Counted from the first letter of the stretch, positions 36,043-48,714 are shown. The stretch is DNA of 64,000 nt from Phaeovulum sp. (GCF_030684035.1 NZ_JAUXPI010000002.1:62001-126000); one strand, 5' to 3'. The notes: generated by a model from the sequence alone, not told the origin. Made by a program: numbers and translations.

Positions 36043-36762
36043 TCAGGCTTTCAGCGTGGCGAGGGCCTGGGAGAGATCAATCGCCCCGTCATAAAGCGCG
36101 CGGCCCGAGATTGCCCCGGCGATCACCCCGGTATCGCGGAGCGCCACGAGGTCGGCGAGTGACGACACGCCGCCCGAGGCGATGACGGGGATGGTGACGG
36201 CGCGGGCCAGCGCCGCGGTGGCGGCGATATTTGGGCCGCCCATGGCACCGTCGCGCAGGATGTCGGTGTAGATGATCGCGCTTACACCCGCGTCTTCGAA
36301 GCTTTTGGCAAGGTCGGTGGCTTGCACGGCGGTGGCCTCGGCCCAGCCCTTGGTGGCCACAAACCCTTCGCGCGCGTCGATGCCGACCGCGATATGGCCC
36401 GGAAAGCGGCGCGCCGCTTCGCGCACCAGGCCCGGGTTTTCAACCGCGACGGTGCCGAGAATGACCCGGGCGAGGCCCTTGGCAAGCCAGCGTTCGATAG
36501 TGGCCATGTCGCGGATGCCGCCACCGAGTTGCACCGGCACCTTCACCTGCGCAAGGATCGCCTCGACCGCCGCGGCGTTTACCGGCGTGCCCGCGAAGGC
36601 GCCGTTGAGATCGACGAGGTGCAGCCATTCAGCGCCCGCCGCCACGAAGGCGGCGGCCTGCGCGCCGGGGTCGGTGCCGAACACCGTGGCGCTTTCCATG
36701 CGCCCATGGATCAGCCGCACGCAGGCACCGTCCTTGAGGTCGATTGCGGGGTAAAGGATCAT
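36043..36762 (-). CDS. hisA: phosphoribosylformimino-5-aminoimidazole carboxamide ribotide isomerase
   Basis: A 239-residue TIM barrel isomerase of histidine synthesis. [20 protein letters not shown] has the first catalytic Asp (residue 8), and [18 protein letters not shown] the second. [13 protein letters not shown] is the phosphate site. The start at 36762 follows CGGAGCC; a very long in-frame extension upstream runs antisense across three plus-strand genes and is spurious. The gene is separated from hisH by those genes. Confidence 0.96.
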   Translation of the reverse strand: MILYPAIDLKDGACVRLIHGRMESATVFGTDPGAQAAAFVAAGAEWLHLVDLNGAFAGTPVNAAAVEAILAQVKVPVQLGGGIRDMATIERWLAKGLARVILGTVAVENPGLVREAARRFPGHIAVGIDAREGFVATKGWAEATAVQATDLAKSFEDAGVSAIIYTDILRDGAMGGPNIAATAALARAVTIPVIASGGVSSLADLVALRDTGVIAGAISGRALYDGAIDLSQALATLKA

Positions 36763-36929
36763 CGTTCGGCTCCGCCGGGCGCTATCTGGTGCGGGTGATA
36801 GCGGGAAACGGCGGCAGGTGCAAACCGCGCGGGTGCGGCGTGTAACCAATGTTGACGTAACGTCAAGAAGTGGTTGCGTCCGCGCGACGGTGGCGATAGG
36901 TCTCGCGACCAGGGCAGAGGAAGGCGCAT

Positions 36930-37115
36930 ATGGGGCATCGATCGTTTTGGGCGTGGGCGGTTGTAACTGCGGCGCTGGTGCTGTTGGCGGTGGCCATACC
37001 CTACCGCGTGCTGGCGGGCGGCGCGCCGTCGCTGGCGATCTTCGGCTTCTGGTCGGCTTTCGGGGTGGCGGTGATCGCCATGATCGGCCTTGCCGTGATG
37101 CGCTGGAAGGACTGA
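36930..37115 (+). CDS. small two-helix membrane protein (DUF3311-like) paired with SSS symporter
   Basis: A 61-residue protein with two hydrophobic helices (about residues 8-26 and 36-56) and an [22 protein letters not shown] middle that resembles the DUF3311 pattern (two helices around a conserved Pro/Phe-Gly loop). DUF3311 proteins typically sit directly before a sodium:solute symporter, as here (4-bp gap), and may be a small subunit. The start has a GGAAGG site. The family assignment is by layout and is tentative. Confidence 0.7.
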   Translation: MGHRSFWAWAVVTAALVLLAVAIPYRVLAGGAPSLAIFGFWSAFGVAVIAMIGLAVMRWKD

Positions 37116-37119
37116 CAGC

Positions 37120-38589
37120 ATGCTCTCCACCACGCTGATCTCGGCCGCGATCGCGGTGTTTGCGCTTGTCGGGATGTTGATCGCGCGGGCAGCGACCCGG
37201 GCCAACACCGGCACGGCCGCCGATTATTACCTTGGCGGCGGTCGGCTGAGCGGGCTGGTTGCCGGGCTTTCCTACGGTGCCACAACCTATTCCGCCTTCA
37301 TGCTGGTGGTGCTGACCGGGCTGACCTATCGCGGCGGCGTAGGCGCGCTGGGGTTCGAGCTGATCTATTTCGCCGGGCTGAGCCTGTTGGTGATCTTTGC
37401 TCCGCGGTTCTGGCTGGCGGCGCGCAAATGGGGGTTCATTTCGCCCGCCGAAATGGTCGGCGCGCGCTATGGCAGCAAGGGCGTGGCGCGGTTGATGGCG
37501 GTGGTCGCGCTGGTGTTCCTCTTGCCCTATTGCACAACCCAGATGGCCGGTATCGGCCTGTTGCTTTCGGGCGTGACCGGCGGCGGCATCTCGCTCGTCG
37601 CGGCGGTGGTGACCGGTGCGGTGCTGGCGATGCTCTGGACGCTGCTGGCGGGTCTGCGGTCGGTCGCCTGGACTGATGCGGCGCAGGCAGGGGTGATGCT
37701 GTTGTCGGGACTGCTGGCGGTGGGCTTTGCGGTCGCGGCAATCGGCGGACCCGGGGCCTTTGTCGATGCGACAATTGCGACGCACGGCAAGTGGCTTGAT
37801 TTGCCGGGACCGGGGCTGTGGAGCCTGCCGACCTTCGCCGCGCTGGCGCTGCCGTGGTTCTTCTTTGCGATCTCGAACCCGCAGGTGAGCCAGCGGCTGT
37901 TCGTGGCGCGCGATTTCGCTGCGATGCGGCGGATGATCCTGTGGGTGCTCGGGTTCGGCTTCATTTTCACGCTGATCGCGGTGATTTGGGGTTTTGCGGC
38001 CCTGCAACTGGTGCCGGGGCTGGAGAATACCGCGTTGGCGACGCCAGCGCTGTTGACCTCGGGGGCTATCCCGGTGCCGGTGGCGGTGCTCTTGATAATC
38101 GGGGTGCTTTCGGCGGCGATCTCGACGCTCGATTCGATTGCGCTCACCGTCGGTTCGATGGTGGCGCGGGATCTGATGCGCCGGGGTTCCAGCGACGCGC
38201 GGCAGGTGTTTGCCGGGCGGATGGTGGTGGTGGCGGTGATTGTTTTTGCGGCAGCCTTTGCCATCGACTCGGCGCGGATTGTGGATCAGTTGGCGGCGCT
38301 TTCGGCGGCGGGGCTTCTGGTTACCGTGCCGCCGATCATCGGTGCCTTCTTCTGGCGGCGCGGCACCGCTGCGGGCGCGCTTGCCTGCCTGGCCGGGGGG
38401 GCCATGGTCGCGGTGTGGCTGTCGCTGGTGCAGGGGGTGAGCGTGTTCAACCCATGGCTCGCGGTGAGTGTGACGGCGATCAGCAGCGGGCTGTTCGTCG
38501 CCGTGAGCCTGTTCACCCGCCCTCGGCCGATGGCGCTCGATTTTGCCGGCGAGTTGCGCGATGATCTGGTGCGGCACAACGCCTGGTAA
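37120..38589 (+). CDS. sodium:solute symporter family protein
   Basis: A 489-residue SSS (LeuT-fold) permease with about 13 membrane helices. [35 protein letters not shown] and the [23 protein letters not shown] region (TM8, sodium site Ser/Thr) are typical of the family. Solute unknown; the YhjB-like branch that travels with DUF3311 proteins is the best fit. It lies on the plus strand inside an otherwise minus-strand histidine cluster. Confidence 0.87.
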   Translation: MLSTTLISAAIAVFALVGMLIARAATRANTGTAADYYLGGGRLSGLVAGLSYGATTYSAFMLVVLTGLTYRGGVGALGFELIYFAGLSLLVIFAPRFWLAARKWGFISPAEMVGARYGSKGVARLMAVVALVFLLPYCTTQMAGIGLLLSGVTGGGISLVAAVVTGAVLAMLWTLLAGLRSVAWTDAAQAGVMLLSGLLAVGFAVAAIGGPGAFVDATIATHGKWLDLPGPGLWSLPTFAALALPWFFFAISNPQVSQRLFVARDFAAMRRMILWVLGFGFIFTLIAVIWGFAALQLVPGLENTALATPALLTSGAIPVPVAVLLIIGVLSAAISTLDSIALTVGSMVARDLMRRGSSDARQVFAGRMVVVAVIVFAAAFAIDSARIVDQLAALSAAGLLVTVPPIIGAFFWRRGTAAGALACLAGGAMVAVWLSLVQGVSVFNPWLAVSVTAISSGLFVAVSLFTRPRPMALDFAGELRDDLVRHNAW

Positions 38590-38665
38590 CCTGCGACCCG
38601 ACGTCAGGCTTGCCGGGAATCGGGCAGTGTGGCTGATATGGTGCCAGCTATCAGGGAGGATAGAC

Positions 38666-39052
38666 ATGAAACGAGTGGTACTGGCGGCGGTTTTCGCCGT
38701 GGCGGCGGGTGTTGCGGGCGCGGACCCGTTGGAAGGCATCTGGAGGACTGCCCCCGACGACAACGGCAACTCCGGCCATGTGCAGATCGTGCCATGCGGG
38801 TCGGCGCTCTGCGGCACATTAATCAAATCGTTCGACAGCGCCGGCAAACCGATGGCTTCGGAAAACATCGGCAAGCTGATCATCTGGGATATGGTGGCCA
38901 ACGGCGCGAGCGGCTACAAGGGCATGCTCTGGTCGCCGGACCGCGACAAAACCTACAAGTCGAAGCTGACGCTTTCGGGTAATACTCTGGCGGTCGAGGG
39001 TTGCATTGCCTTCCTCTGCCGTAATGGCGGCACCTGGACGCGGGCCAACTGA
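38666..39052 (+). CDS. DUF2147-domain periplasmic protein
   Basis: A 128-residue exported protein. Residues 1-19 are a signal peptide (cleavage near VAGA-DP). The mature part starts [36 protein letters not shown], a lipocalin-like DUF2147 pattern (G-x-W, then a Cys pair), and has IIWDMV...[30 protein letters not shown]. No biochemical role is established for the family. The start follows AGGGAGG. It is convergent with hisH. Confidence 0.87.
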   Translation: MKRVVLAAVFAVAAGVAGADPLEGIWRTAPDDNGNSGHVQIVPCGSALCGTLIKSFDSAGKPMASENIGKLIIWDMVANGASGYKGMLWSPDRDKTYKSKLTLSGNTLAVEGCIAFLCRNGGTWTRAN

Positions 39053-39070
39053 GCGCCGCGCCGGCGGGCT

Positions 39071-39709
39071 TCACGGGTTCCAGCGCAGGAAGTTGGCAAT
39101 CAGCCGCAGGCCCGCGGCCTGGCTTTTCTCGGGGTGGAACTGGGTGCCGACCATGTTGGCGCGCCCGACAATGGCAGTGATTTCGCCGCCGTAGTCGCAA
39201 TGCGCCAGCCTGTCGGCGGGGTTGGCCACCTTGAAGTGGTAGGAATGCACGAAATAGGCGTGATCGCCGGTCACGATGCCCGCCAGCAGCGGGTGCGGGC
39301 GGTCGATCACCAGGTCATTCCAGCCCATGTGCGGCACCTTCATGCCCGCATCGGAGGGGGTGATTTTCACCACTTCGCCGCCGATCCAGTCAAAGCCCGG
39401 TGTCGGCGTATATTCAAGCCCGCGCGTCGCCATCATCTGCATGCCGATGCAGATGCCGAGAAAGGGCCGCGCGCGCGCCGTGACCGCCTCTTCGATCGCC
39501 TCGAAAAGCCCGCCATGGGCATCGAGCGCGCGGCGGCAGGCGGGAAAGGCACCATCGCCAGGCAGCACGATGCGATCGGCGCGCGCCAAATCTTCGGGGC
39601 GCGAGGAAACCAGCACCGCGCCGCCCCCGACCTCGGCCGCCATGCGCTGAAACGCCTTTTCGGCCGAATGCAGGTTGCCGCTTTCGTAATCGACCAGAAC
39701 GGTCAGCAT
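39071..39709 (-). CDS. hisH: imidazole glycerol phosphate synthase, glutamine amidotransferase subunit
   Basis: A 212-residue class I glutaminase supplying ammonia to HisF. The nucleophile Cys is residue 87 in FLGICIGMQMM, and His/Glu of the triad fit GTQFHPEKSQAAG near the C terminus. The ATG at 39709 overlaps the hisB stop (ATGA); a TTG one codon upstream also exists. Its partner hisF is 3 kb downstream on the same strand, beyond the opposite-strand insertion. Confidence 0.95.
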   Translation of the reverse strand: MLTVLVDYESGNLHSAEKAFQRMAAEVGGGAVLVSSRPEDLARADRIVLPGDGAFPACRRALDAHGGLFEAIEEAVTARARPFLGICIGMQMMATRGLEYTPTPGFDWIGGEVVKITPSDAGMKVPHMGWNDLVIDRPHPLLAGIVTGDHAYFVHSYHFKVANPADRLAHCDYGGEITAIVGRANMVGTQFHPEKSQAAGLRLIANFLRWNP

Positions 39710-40296
39710 CAAAGCGCGCCCTTGGTGGAAGGCAGCACGCCGCCCATGCGCGGGTCGGGTTCGACCGCCGCGCGCAGGGCCCGGGCAACCGCCTTGAAGC
39801 TGGCCTCGGCGATATGGTGGCTGTTGAGCCCGTGCAGGCGGTCAACATGCAGTGTCATGCCGGCATGGGTGCTCAGCGCCTGAAAGAATTCGCGCACCAG
39901 TTCCGTGTCGAAGCTGCCGATCTTCGGGGTCGGGAAATCGACACTCCAGACAAGATAGGGGCGGCCCGACAGATCGAGCGCGGCGCGCACCAGCGCATCA
40001 TCCATCGCGAGATCGAAGTGACCGTAGCGGCGGATGCCGCGTTTGTCGCCGAGTGCTGCGCCAAGCGCCTGGCCAAGGGTGATGCCTACATCCTCGACGG
40101 TGTGGTGATCGTCGATGTGCAGATCGCCGGTGGCATGAATGGTCAGGTCGATCAGCGAGTGGCGGGCAAGCTGGTCAAGCATGTGATCGAAAAAGCCGAC
40201 GCCGGTGGCGTTTTCATAAGCGCCGGTGCCGTCAAGGTTGACCGTGACCGCAACCCGGGTTTCGGCGGTCTGGCGGGTGATGGTGGCGTTACGCAT
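39709..40296 (-). CDS. hisB: imidazoleglycerol-phosphate dehydratase
   Basis: A 195-residue manganese enzyme of histidine synthesis, monofunctional (no HAD phosphatase domain). Both metal-binding repeats are intact: [15 protein letters not shown] near residue 68 and [18 protein letters not shown] near residue 165. It is the first gene of the minus-strand his run and has a good promoter 27-55 bp upstream. The short 5' leader leaves no room for a His-codon attenuator. Confidence 0.96.
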   Translation of the reverse strand: MRNATITRQTAETRVAVTVNLDGTGAYENATGVGFFDHMLDQLARHSLIDLTIHATGDLHIDDHHTVEDVGITLGQALGAALGDKRGIRRYGHFDLAMDDALVRAALDLSGRPYLVWSVDFPTPKIGSFDTELVREFFQALSTHAGMTLHVDRLHGLNSHHIAEASFKAVARALRAAVEPDPRMGGVLPSTKGAL

Positions 40297-40322
40297 GGGG
40301 CCTCTTTGCTGCTGCTGCCTGT

Positions 40323-40351
40323 CTTATAGGCGGCGCGCGGGGGTTTGTTAA
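40323..40351 (-). promoter_or_regulatory. hisB: sigma-70 promoter of hisB
   Basis: On the minus strand TTAACA (40346-40351) and TATAAG (40323-40328) are separated by exactly 17 bp. The expected start site lies about 20 nt before the hisB ATG. Confidence 0.65.
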
Positions 40352-40380
40352 GCCATGCGGGAACGCGCGTGGCGGGCTGC

Positions 40381-40412
40381 GCCTCCGGCGGGGATATTTC
40401 TTTCTGAAGCAG
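40381..40412. repeat. dispersed intergenic repeat unit, copy f
   Basis: GCCTCCGGCGGGGATATTTC then TTTCTGAAGCAG, ending 3 bp from the stop codon of the GhrA gene. It is the same unit as in copy e, there also abutting a stop codon in the same relative orientation. Confidence 0.7.
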
Positions 40413-40415
40413 CTG

Positions 40416-41351
40416 TCAGTAGCCGCGCGCACGATCGACAAGGTGCAGCAGCGGCAGGCCTGCGAGGTCGCGGCGGATGTTTTCGGCCACCACCCGCGCG
40501 GCCGAGGCGGGGCGGGTTTCGGCGGCGATATGCGGGGTGACGGTGACCCCCGGATGCGCCCAGAACGGGTGATCTGGCGGCAGGGGCTCGGTGCGGAACA
40601 CATCGAGCGTGGCATGCGCGATCTGGCCTGCATCAAGTGCGGCAAGAAGCGCCGCATCGTCGATCAACCTGCCGCGGCCGGGGTTGATGATGACGGCACC
40701 GCGCGGCAGCCTTGCGAGGGTGGCGGCGTTCAGCAGGTTTTCGGTTTCCGGCGTATCGGGCAGAAGCGTGACCAGAATTTCGGCGCGGGCAAGGGTTTCG
40801 GCAAGCCCTGCGGCACCCGAAAGGCAGCGGATGCCGGGCAGTTCCCTTGGCGCGCGGCTCCAGCCAGTGACGCGGAAATTGAGGCTTGCAAGCGCCGTTG
40901 CGGCGGCGCGGCCAAGTTCGCCGAGGCCAAGGATTGCCACGTTGCGTTCCCGCGCCAGGGGTGGGGTGAGCGCGCCGCGCCAGATGCCGTCCTGGCCGAG
41001 AATATGGGCATCGAGCCCGAGGTGGTGGCGCAGCACATGGCCGGTGACCCATTCCACCATGCCCTCGCTGAGCGCCGGATCGACCATGCGGGCAAGCGGC
41101 TGCGTCAGGCTCGGGTTCGTCACGATCCGCTCGACCCCGGCCCAGAGGCTCAGCACCGCGCGGGTGCGGCGATAGGGGGTGAAATCGGCCAGCAGCCCGC
41201 CGGGGGCGAAGATGATGTAATCTACCGTTTCGGGCGGGGTGGTGGCATCGGCCATCTGCACCCTCAGCCCGGCTTGGCGGAAAGCCTCGGCAAGCGGTGC
41301 CTGATACTTTGCCCAGAGCCGGGCGGGGGCGGCGAAAAGCACGGTTTGCAT
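40416..41351 (-). CDS. ghrA: glyoxylate/hydroxypyruvate reductase A-like 2-hydroxyacid dehydrogenase
   Basis: A 311-residue D-2-hydroxyacid dehydrogenase. The NAD(P) motif is LGLGELGRAAATAL near residue 144; Arg in INPGRGRLID, Glu in TEPLPPDHPFW and His in TPHIAAET form the catalytic set. Length and motifs fit GhrA, which reduces glyoxylate and hydroxypyruvate. The start at 41351 has GAGGTAA and lies 4 bp after the rodA stop, so it is the last gene of the rod-shape operon. Confidence 0.87.
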   Translation of the reverse strand: MQTVLFAAPARLWAKYQAPLAEAFRQAGLRVQMADATTPPETVDYIIFAPGGLLADFTPYRRTRAVLSLWAGVERIVTNPSLTQPLARMVDPALSEGMVEWVTGHVLRHHLGLDAHILGQDGIWRGALTPPLARERNVAILGLGELGRAAATALASLNFRVTGWSRAPRELPGIRCLSGAAGLAETLARAEILVTLLPDTPETENLLNAATLARLPRGAVIINPGRGRLIDDAALLAALDAGQIAHATLDVFRTEPLPPDHPFWAHPGVTVTPHIAAETRPASAARVVAENIRRDLAGLPLLHLVDRARGY

Positions 41352-41355
41352 CGGG

Positions 41356-42495
41356 TTACCTCGGGCGATGGACATGGGCGCTTTGCACCAGGCCGAAGGC
41401 CATGAGCAGGATCATCATTGCGGTGCCGCCGTAGCTGACCAGCGGCAAGGGCACCCCAACCACCGGCAGAAGCCCCATCACCATGCCCATGTTCACCGCG
41501 AAATAGAGAAAGAAGGTGGCGGCAACGCCGAGCGTGAGAAGTGCTGCGAAGCGGTCCTTGTTTGAGAGCGCCGAGTGGATGCAGAAGGCGATCACCAGCA
41601 CATAAAGCGCCAGCAGCGAGGCCCCGCCGACAAAGCCGAATTCCTCCGCCAGCGTGGTGAAAATGAAATCGGTGTGCTTCTCGGGCAGGAAATTGAGCCG
41701 CGACTGGGTGCCCTGCATGAAGCCGCGCCCGGCCCAGCCGCCGGAGCCGAGCGCGATCTGCGCCTGGGTGATGTTGTAGCCGGCACCGAGCGGATCGCTT
41801 GCGGGATCAAGAAACACGTCGATGCGGCGATACTGATAATCGCGCAGAAGCTGCCACGATGTGCCGCGGCTTTGCAGCACCGCGGCGACCGCCGCCACCC
41901 CCAGCGCCAGCACCGAGCCGAAATACCACAAGCTCACCCCCGCCGCGAACATCACCAGGCCGCCGCCCATGACCAGCATCAGCGCGGTGCCGAGGTCGGG
42001 CTGCGACAGCACCAGCGCCGTCGGCACCAGGATCAGCGCGGCGGGAACTGCCACCCAGATGAGCCGGGAGGTTCGCGCGAGGTCGAGCCAGTCGTAATAG
42101 GCGGCGAGCGCCATGATGAGCGCGATCTTCATCACCTCGGAGGGTTGCAGGCGCAGCGGCCCAAGCTCGAGCCAGCGCTGCGCGCCCATGCCGACATCGC
42201 CGAAGAACTCGACCGCGATCAGCAGCGCTAGCGAAAGCGCATAGGCCAGCGCCGACAGGTTGCGCCAGAACCAGATCGGCACCATGGCGATCATCAGCAT
42301 TGCGGCCATGCCTGCCGCGAAGCGTTTGATCTGCGGTTCCGCCCAGACCTCGATGCGGCCACCCGCCACCGAATAAAGCATGAGAAAGCCGACGCAGGCG
42401 ATGGCCGAGAGCAGCACGACCAGCGGCCAGCTGATATGGAGCACCTTGCGAAAGCCCGTCGGTGCCGATCTGAGGCCGTAATCGAGATGGGTCAT
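41356..42495 (-). CDS. rodA: rod shape-determining protein RodA
   Basis: A 379-residue SEDS-family peptidoglycan glycosyltransferase with ten membrane helices, working with PBP2 in lateral-wall synthesis. WLELGPLRLQPSEVMKIALIMALAAY and the large loop with ALGSGGWAGRGFMQGTQSRLNFLPEKHTDFIFTTLAEEFGF are diagnostic and include the catalytic Asp. It overlaps mrdA by 4 bp. Confidence 0.96.
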   Translation of the reverse strand: MTHLDYGLRSAPTGFRKVLHISWPLVVLLSAIACVGFLMLYSVAGGRIEVWAEPQIKRFAAGMAAMLMIAMVPIWFWRNLSALAYALSLALLIAVEFFGDVGMGAQRWLELGPLRLQPSEVMKIALIMALAAYYDWLDLARTSRLIWVAVPAALILVPTALVLSQPDLGTALMLVMGGGLVMFAAGVSLWYFGSVLALGVAAVAAVLQSRGTSWQLLRDYQYRRIDVFLDPASDPLGAGYNITQAQIALGSGGWAGRGFMQGTQSRLNFLPEKHTDFIFTTLAEEFGFVGGASLLALYVLVIAFCIHSALSNKDRFAALLTLGVAATFFLYFAVNMGMVMGLLPVVGVPLPLVSYGGTAMMILLMAFGLVQSAHVHRPR

Positions 42496-44438
42496 GCGCG
42501 GCTGCTCGTGCGCGGCGGCGTTTCGTCAGGATCGACAAGCTGCATCTGGTCGTGTTGGGTCTGAATGCGGGTGCGCTGGCTTTCGGGATAGGCAGAGAGC
42601 GGCGGCAGCTTGCCGTAGAGCGCGAAAAGGAGCATGTCGCGCGCCAGCGGTGCTGCCACCGCCGAGCCACCGCCGCCATGTTCTACCACCAGTGCCACGG
42701 CGTATTTCGGCGCATTCGCCGGGGCATAGGCCACAAAAAGCGCGTGGTCGCGCTGTGCCCAGGGCAGGTCCTCGTTGGAGGTGACGCCGCCTTCACGTTC
42801 GGCGGCCGAGATGTTGCGCACCTGACTGGTGCCGGTCTTGCCCGCCATGCGCATTTCGGCGGCGACGATACGCGAGCCGTTGGCGGTGCCCCTGGTCGAG
42901 TTGACCACAGCATCCATACCGGCCCGGACCGCTTCGAGATAGGCCGGGTCTATGGCCAGCACGGCGGCGCGCGGCGCGGCGATTTCAACGCCGTTGCGCG
43001 AACGCACCAGGCGCGGCACGATTTCGCGCCCCGAGGCGATGCGCGCGGTCATCACCGCCAGTTGCAGCGGCGAGGTGAGCACGAAGCCCTGACCGATGGT
43101 TGCATTCAGCGTATCGCCGATGACCCAATCGCGCCCGTAGCGGCGCTTTTTCCATTCCTGGGTCGGTGCCAGCCCATCGGCCACCGCCGACAGCGGCAGA
43201 TCGTGGTGCATGCCAAGGCCAAGCCTGCGCGCCATGTCGGAGATCTTGTCGATGCCGACGCGCTGCGAGACATCGTAATAGAAAACGTCGCAGGATTGTT
43301 CGAGGCTTTGTTGCAGGTTGATGTTGCCGTGACCGGCCGGGCGCCAGCAGTGGAACTTGCGGCCGCCGACCTCGACAAAGCCGGGGCAGCGCACGGTTTC
43401 CTTGGGGCCGATCACCCCGGCCTCCATTGCCGCGAGCGCAGTGACCATCTTGTAGGTCGAACCCGGCGGGTAGAGGCCCTGCACCGATTTGTCGGCAAGC
43501 GGGCGGTGGTCGTTTTCATTCAGGCCACGATAGGCTGCCGAGGAAATGCCGCGCACGAACAGGTTGGGGTCGAACGAGGGGGCCGAGGCGATCGCCATGA
43601 TATCGCCATTGGTCACGTCGATCACCACCGCCGAGGCGCTTTCCTTGCCAAGCCGCTCCTGCACATAGTTTTGCAGGCGGTAGTCGACGGTCAGTTGCAG
43701 CGCATCGCCGGGGTCGCCCTCCTGGCGGGAAAGCTCGCGCATTTCGCGCCCGGCGGAGTTGACCTCGACCCGCCTTGTGCCCGCGCGGCCGCGCAGCGCC
43801 TGTTCCATCTTCGCCTCGATGCCGACCTTGCCGATCTGGAAGCGCGGAATCCGCAGCAAGGGGTCAGGGTCTTCGATGCGGCCAAGGTCGAAGTCGGAGA
43901 CCGGCCCGACATAGCCGAGTACATGCGCGAAATCGGCGTGGCGCGGGTAGAACCGCGAAAGACCGACTTCGGGCGTGACCCCGGGCAGAGCCGGGGCGTT
44001 GACCGCGATGCGCGAAAACTCCTCCCAGCTCAGCCGGTCGGCGATGGTAAAGGGCGCAATCGGGCTGCGGCGGCGCATTTCGGCAAGAATCGATTCTGCC
44101 TCGGCATCGCTCAGCGCGATCAGGCGGCGAAGCCGTGCCAGTACATCGGCCACATCGCCCGCGTCTTCGCGGGTGATGGTCACCCGGTAATTCGATTCGT
44201 TGCCCGCCAGCAGGTAACCGTTGCGGTCGTGAATAAGCCCGCGGGCTGGCGGCAGCAGGCGGATCTTGATCGAGTTGCCCTCGGACAAAAGCCGGTATTC
44301 GTCGGCCTGGGCAAGCTGCATGCCGCGCATCCGCAGCGCCAGCACCGCCACTGTGCCCGCCTGAAACGCCCCAAGCATGAGGCCGCGGCGGCTGATCTTG
44401 CGCTGGCTTTCGGCGCTGTCGCGGGGGGAACGCCTCAT
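42492..44438 (-). CDS. mrdA: penicillin-binding protein 2
   Basis: A 648-residue class B PBP, the transpeptidase of the elongasome. A short cytoplasmic tail and one membrane helix (about residues 18-40) precede the dimerisation domain. The transpeptidase motifs are STYK (PGSTYKMVTALAAME), SCD (the SxN position, LEQSCDVFYYDV) and KTGT (AGKTGTSQV). It overlaps mreD and rodA by 4 bp each. Confidence 0.96.
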   Translation of the reverse strand: MRRSPRDSAESQRKISRRGLMLGAFQAGTVAVLALRMRGMQLAQADEYRLLSEGNSIKIRLLPPARGLIHDRNGYLLAGNESNYRVTITREDAGDVADVLARLRRLIALSDAEAESILAEMRRRSPIAPFTIADRLSWEEFSRIAVNAPALPGVTPEVGLSRFYPRHADFAHVLGYVGPVSDFDLGRIEDPDPLLRIPRFQIGKVGIEAKMEQALRGRAGTRRVEVNSAGREMRELSRQEGDPGDALQLTVDYRLQNYVQERLGKESASAVVIDVTNGDIMAIASAPSFDPNLFVRGISSAAYRGLNENDHRPLADKSVQGLYPPGSTYKMVTALAAMEAGVIGPKETVRCPGFVEVGGRKFHCWRPAGHGNINLQQSLEQSCDVFYYDVSQRVGIDKISDMARRLGLGMHHDLPLSAVADGLAPTQEWKKRRYGRDWVIGDTLNATIGQGFVLTSPLQLAVMTARIASGREIVPRLVRSRNGVEIAAPRAAVLAIDPAYLEAVRAGMDAVVNSTRGTANGSRIVAAEMRMAGKTGTSQVRNISAAEREGGVTSNEDLPWAQRDHALFVAYAPANAPKYAVALVVEHGGGGSAVAAPLARDMLLFALYGKLPPLSAYPESQRTRIQTQHDQMQLVDPDETPPRTSSRA

Positions 44439-44974
44439 AGCCGCCTGCCAAACGCGTCAACTTCGCCGGGGGCAGCGCGGCGCAGCCCGACGGCGATGTA
44501 ACTGGCGATCACCACCAGCGGATAGACGGCGATGGTGGCGAGGAAGTGCAGCAGCGACAGGCCGAGCGCGGGTTGCGGCACCATCAGCACCGCCAGCACC
44601 ATGCGGTTAGCCAGCACCATTGCCAAAAGCAGCACGCCGACCGTCAGCCATTCGAGCAAGAACGACAGATCGCGCAGGCTTGCCTCGCGGGCGCGCAGAA
44701 ACTCGGTGCCGCCGAGCACGATCAGCGCCCAGAGGCCGGGTGGGCGCTGGAACATCAGATCTTCGATCAGCATCACAGCGACGATCAGCATGGCAGGCAC
44801 ATATTCCGGGCGGCGCAGCAGCCAGGCGAGCGTGATTGCCAGCGTGATATCGGGGCCGGGCCAGCCCGATGTGCCGCTCGACAGCGGTAACAGGCGCAAG
44901 AACAGCACGCCGAGCGCCAGGCCCAGAAAGAGCGTGCGGTGGAAAAGCAGTTGCCGGGAAATCGGGTCAACCAT
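44435..44974 (-). CDS. mreD: rod shape-determining protein MreD
   Basis: A 179-residue membrane protein with five or six helices and little else. Position between mreC and mrdA identifies it, together with WPGPDITLAITLAWLLRRPEYVPAMLIVAVMLIEDLMFQRPPGLWAL. MreD links the MreBC scaffold to cell-wall enzymes. It overlaps mreC by 8 bp. Confidence 0.9.
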   Translation of the reverse strand: MVDPISRQLLFHRTLFLGLALGVLFLRLLPLSSGTSGWPGPDITLAITLAWLLRRPEYVPAMLIVAVMLIEDLMFQRPPGLWALIVLGGTEFLRAREASLRDLSFLLEWLTVGVLLLAMVLANRMVLAVLMVPQPALGLSLLHFLATIAVYPLVVIASYIAVGLRRAAPGEVDAFGRRL

Positions 44975-45899
44975 TGCCGCCGGGCCTCGGAAGCGCCGCC
45001 GGCGCGGTGAGCGGTGCCGATGAGCCAGCCTCGCCCGCCTCGGGTGCCGGCGGGATCAGCGCACCCACGTCTTGCAACTGTTCGGCCGGGTGGCTGCGCA
45101 GCACGCGCAGAAAATCGAGCCGCTCGTAATCTGCGGCAAGGCGCACCCGCAGGCGGCGGTCGCTGCCCTGCGCCACCTGGCCTACCAGAATTCCGGCGGG
45201 AAACACCCCGCCATCGCCCGAGCTTACCACCCGGTCGCCAGGCCGCACCAGTTCGGGGCTTTCCAGAAACTCGACCAGCGGCAGCGCCGAATTGTCGCCC
45301 GAGAGCAGCGCCCGCTGGCCCGAGGGCTGGATGGTGACGGGAATCCGGCTGGAGCTGTCGGTCAGCAGCACGACCCGGGCGGTGGTGCGCCCGACCCCCG
45401 AGATGCGCCCGACAAGGCCGAGCCCGTCCATCGTCGCCCAGCCATCCACCACCCCGTCGCGCGAGCCGACATTGAGCAGCACCGATTGGCGGAACGGCGA
45501 GCCCGAGTCGGCGAGCACCACCCCCGAAACCGAGGTCAGCTTGGGGTCAAGCCGCACAGCGTTCTGCGCCAGCAGTTTCGCGTTCTGCTGTTCCAGTTGC
45601 ACTGCCGCCTCTTTCCAGGCCTTCATCTGCTGCAACTCGCGGCGCAGTTCCTGGTTCTGTTCGTAGATCCGGGCGTAGGATTGAAAGCCTTCCACCATGC
45701 CCAGCATCTTGGTGACCGGCACCATTGCCCAGTCGAACGTGGGCACGAAGCGGTCGATGAAGGCGGCGCGAAAGCGTTCGACGCGCGGGCTGTCGATACG
45801 CCAGACCAGAAAGGTAAGCGCAAGCACGACCGCCATGGCCGCAATCAGGATGCGGCGCACGGGTCTGGCAAAGTCGATGTCGTCGCGGTTTCTTGCCAA
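44967..45899 (-). CDS. mreC: rod shape-determining protein MreC
   Basis: A 310-residue bitopic protein. A membrane helix (about residues 15-35) is followed by a coiled coil (EQNQELRRELQQMKAWKEAAVQLEQQNAKLLAQ, residues about 80-112) and two beta-barrel subdomains (VVLADSGSPFRQSVLLNVGSRDGV). It activates RodA/PBP2. The C terminus is Pro/Ala-rich. The start lies 56 bp after the mreB stop. Confidence 0.94.
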   Translation of the reverse strand: MARNRDDIDFARPVRRILIAAMAVVLALTFLVWRIDSPRVERFRAAFIDRFVPTFDWAMVPVTKMLGMVEGFQSYARIYEQNQELRRELQQMKAWKEAAVQLEQQNAKLLAQNAVRLDPKLTSVSGVVLADSGSPFRQSVLLNVGSRDGVVDGWATMDGLGLVGRISGVGRTTARVVLLTDSSSRIPVTIQPSGQRALLSGDNSALPLVEFLESPELVRPGDRVVSSGDGGVFPAGILVGQVAQGSDRRLRVRLAADYERLDFLRVLRSHPAEQLQDVGALIPPAPEAGEAGSSAPLTAPAALPRPGGNG

Positions 45900-45955
45900 T
45901 GTGGCCTCGTCTCAGGGGCGGCCCCATCCGTCGCGTCGCGGCGGCGGCGGCGCGC

Positions 45956-48714
<2,759 letters not shown>

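Noticed and set aside
36763-38901. Very long open frame continuing hisA upstream on the minus strand
   Set aside because: It runs antisense to three well-supported plus-strand genes, is Arg/His/Pro/Gln-rich low complexity, and hisA has its own ribosome site and start at 36762.
40297-40322. Histidine leader peptide upstream of hisB
   Set aside because: The promoter leaves only about 20 nt of 5' leader, and there is no His-codon run.
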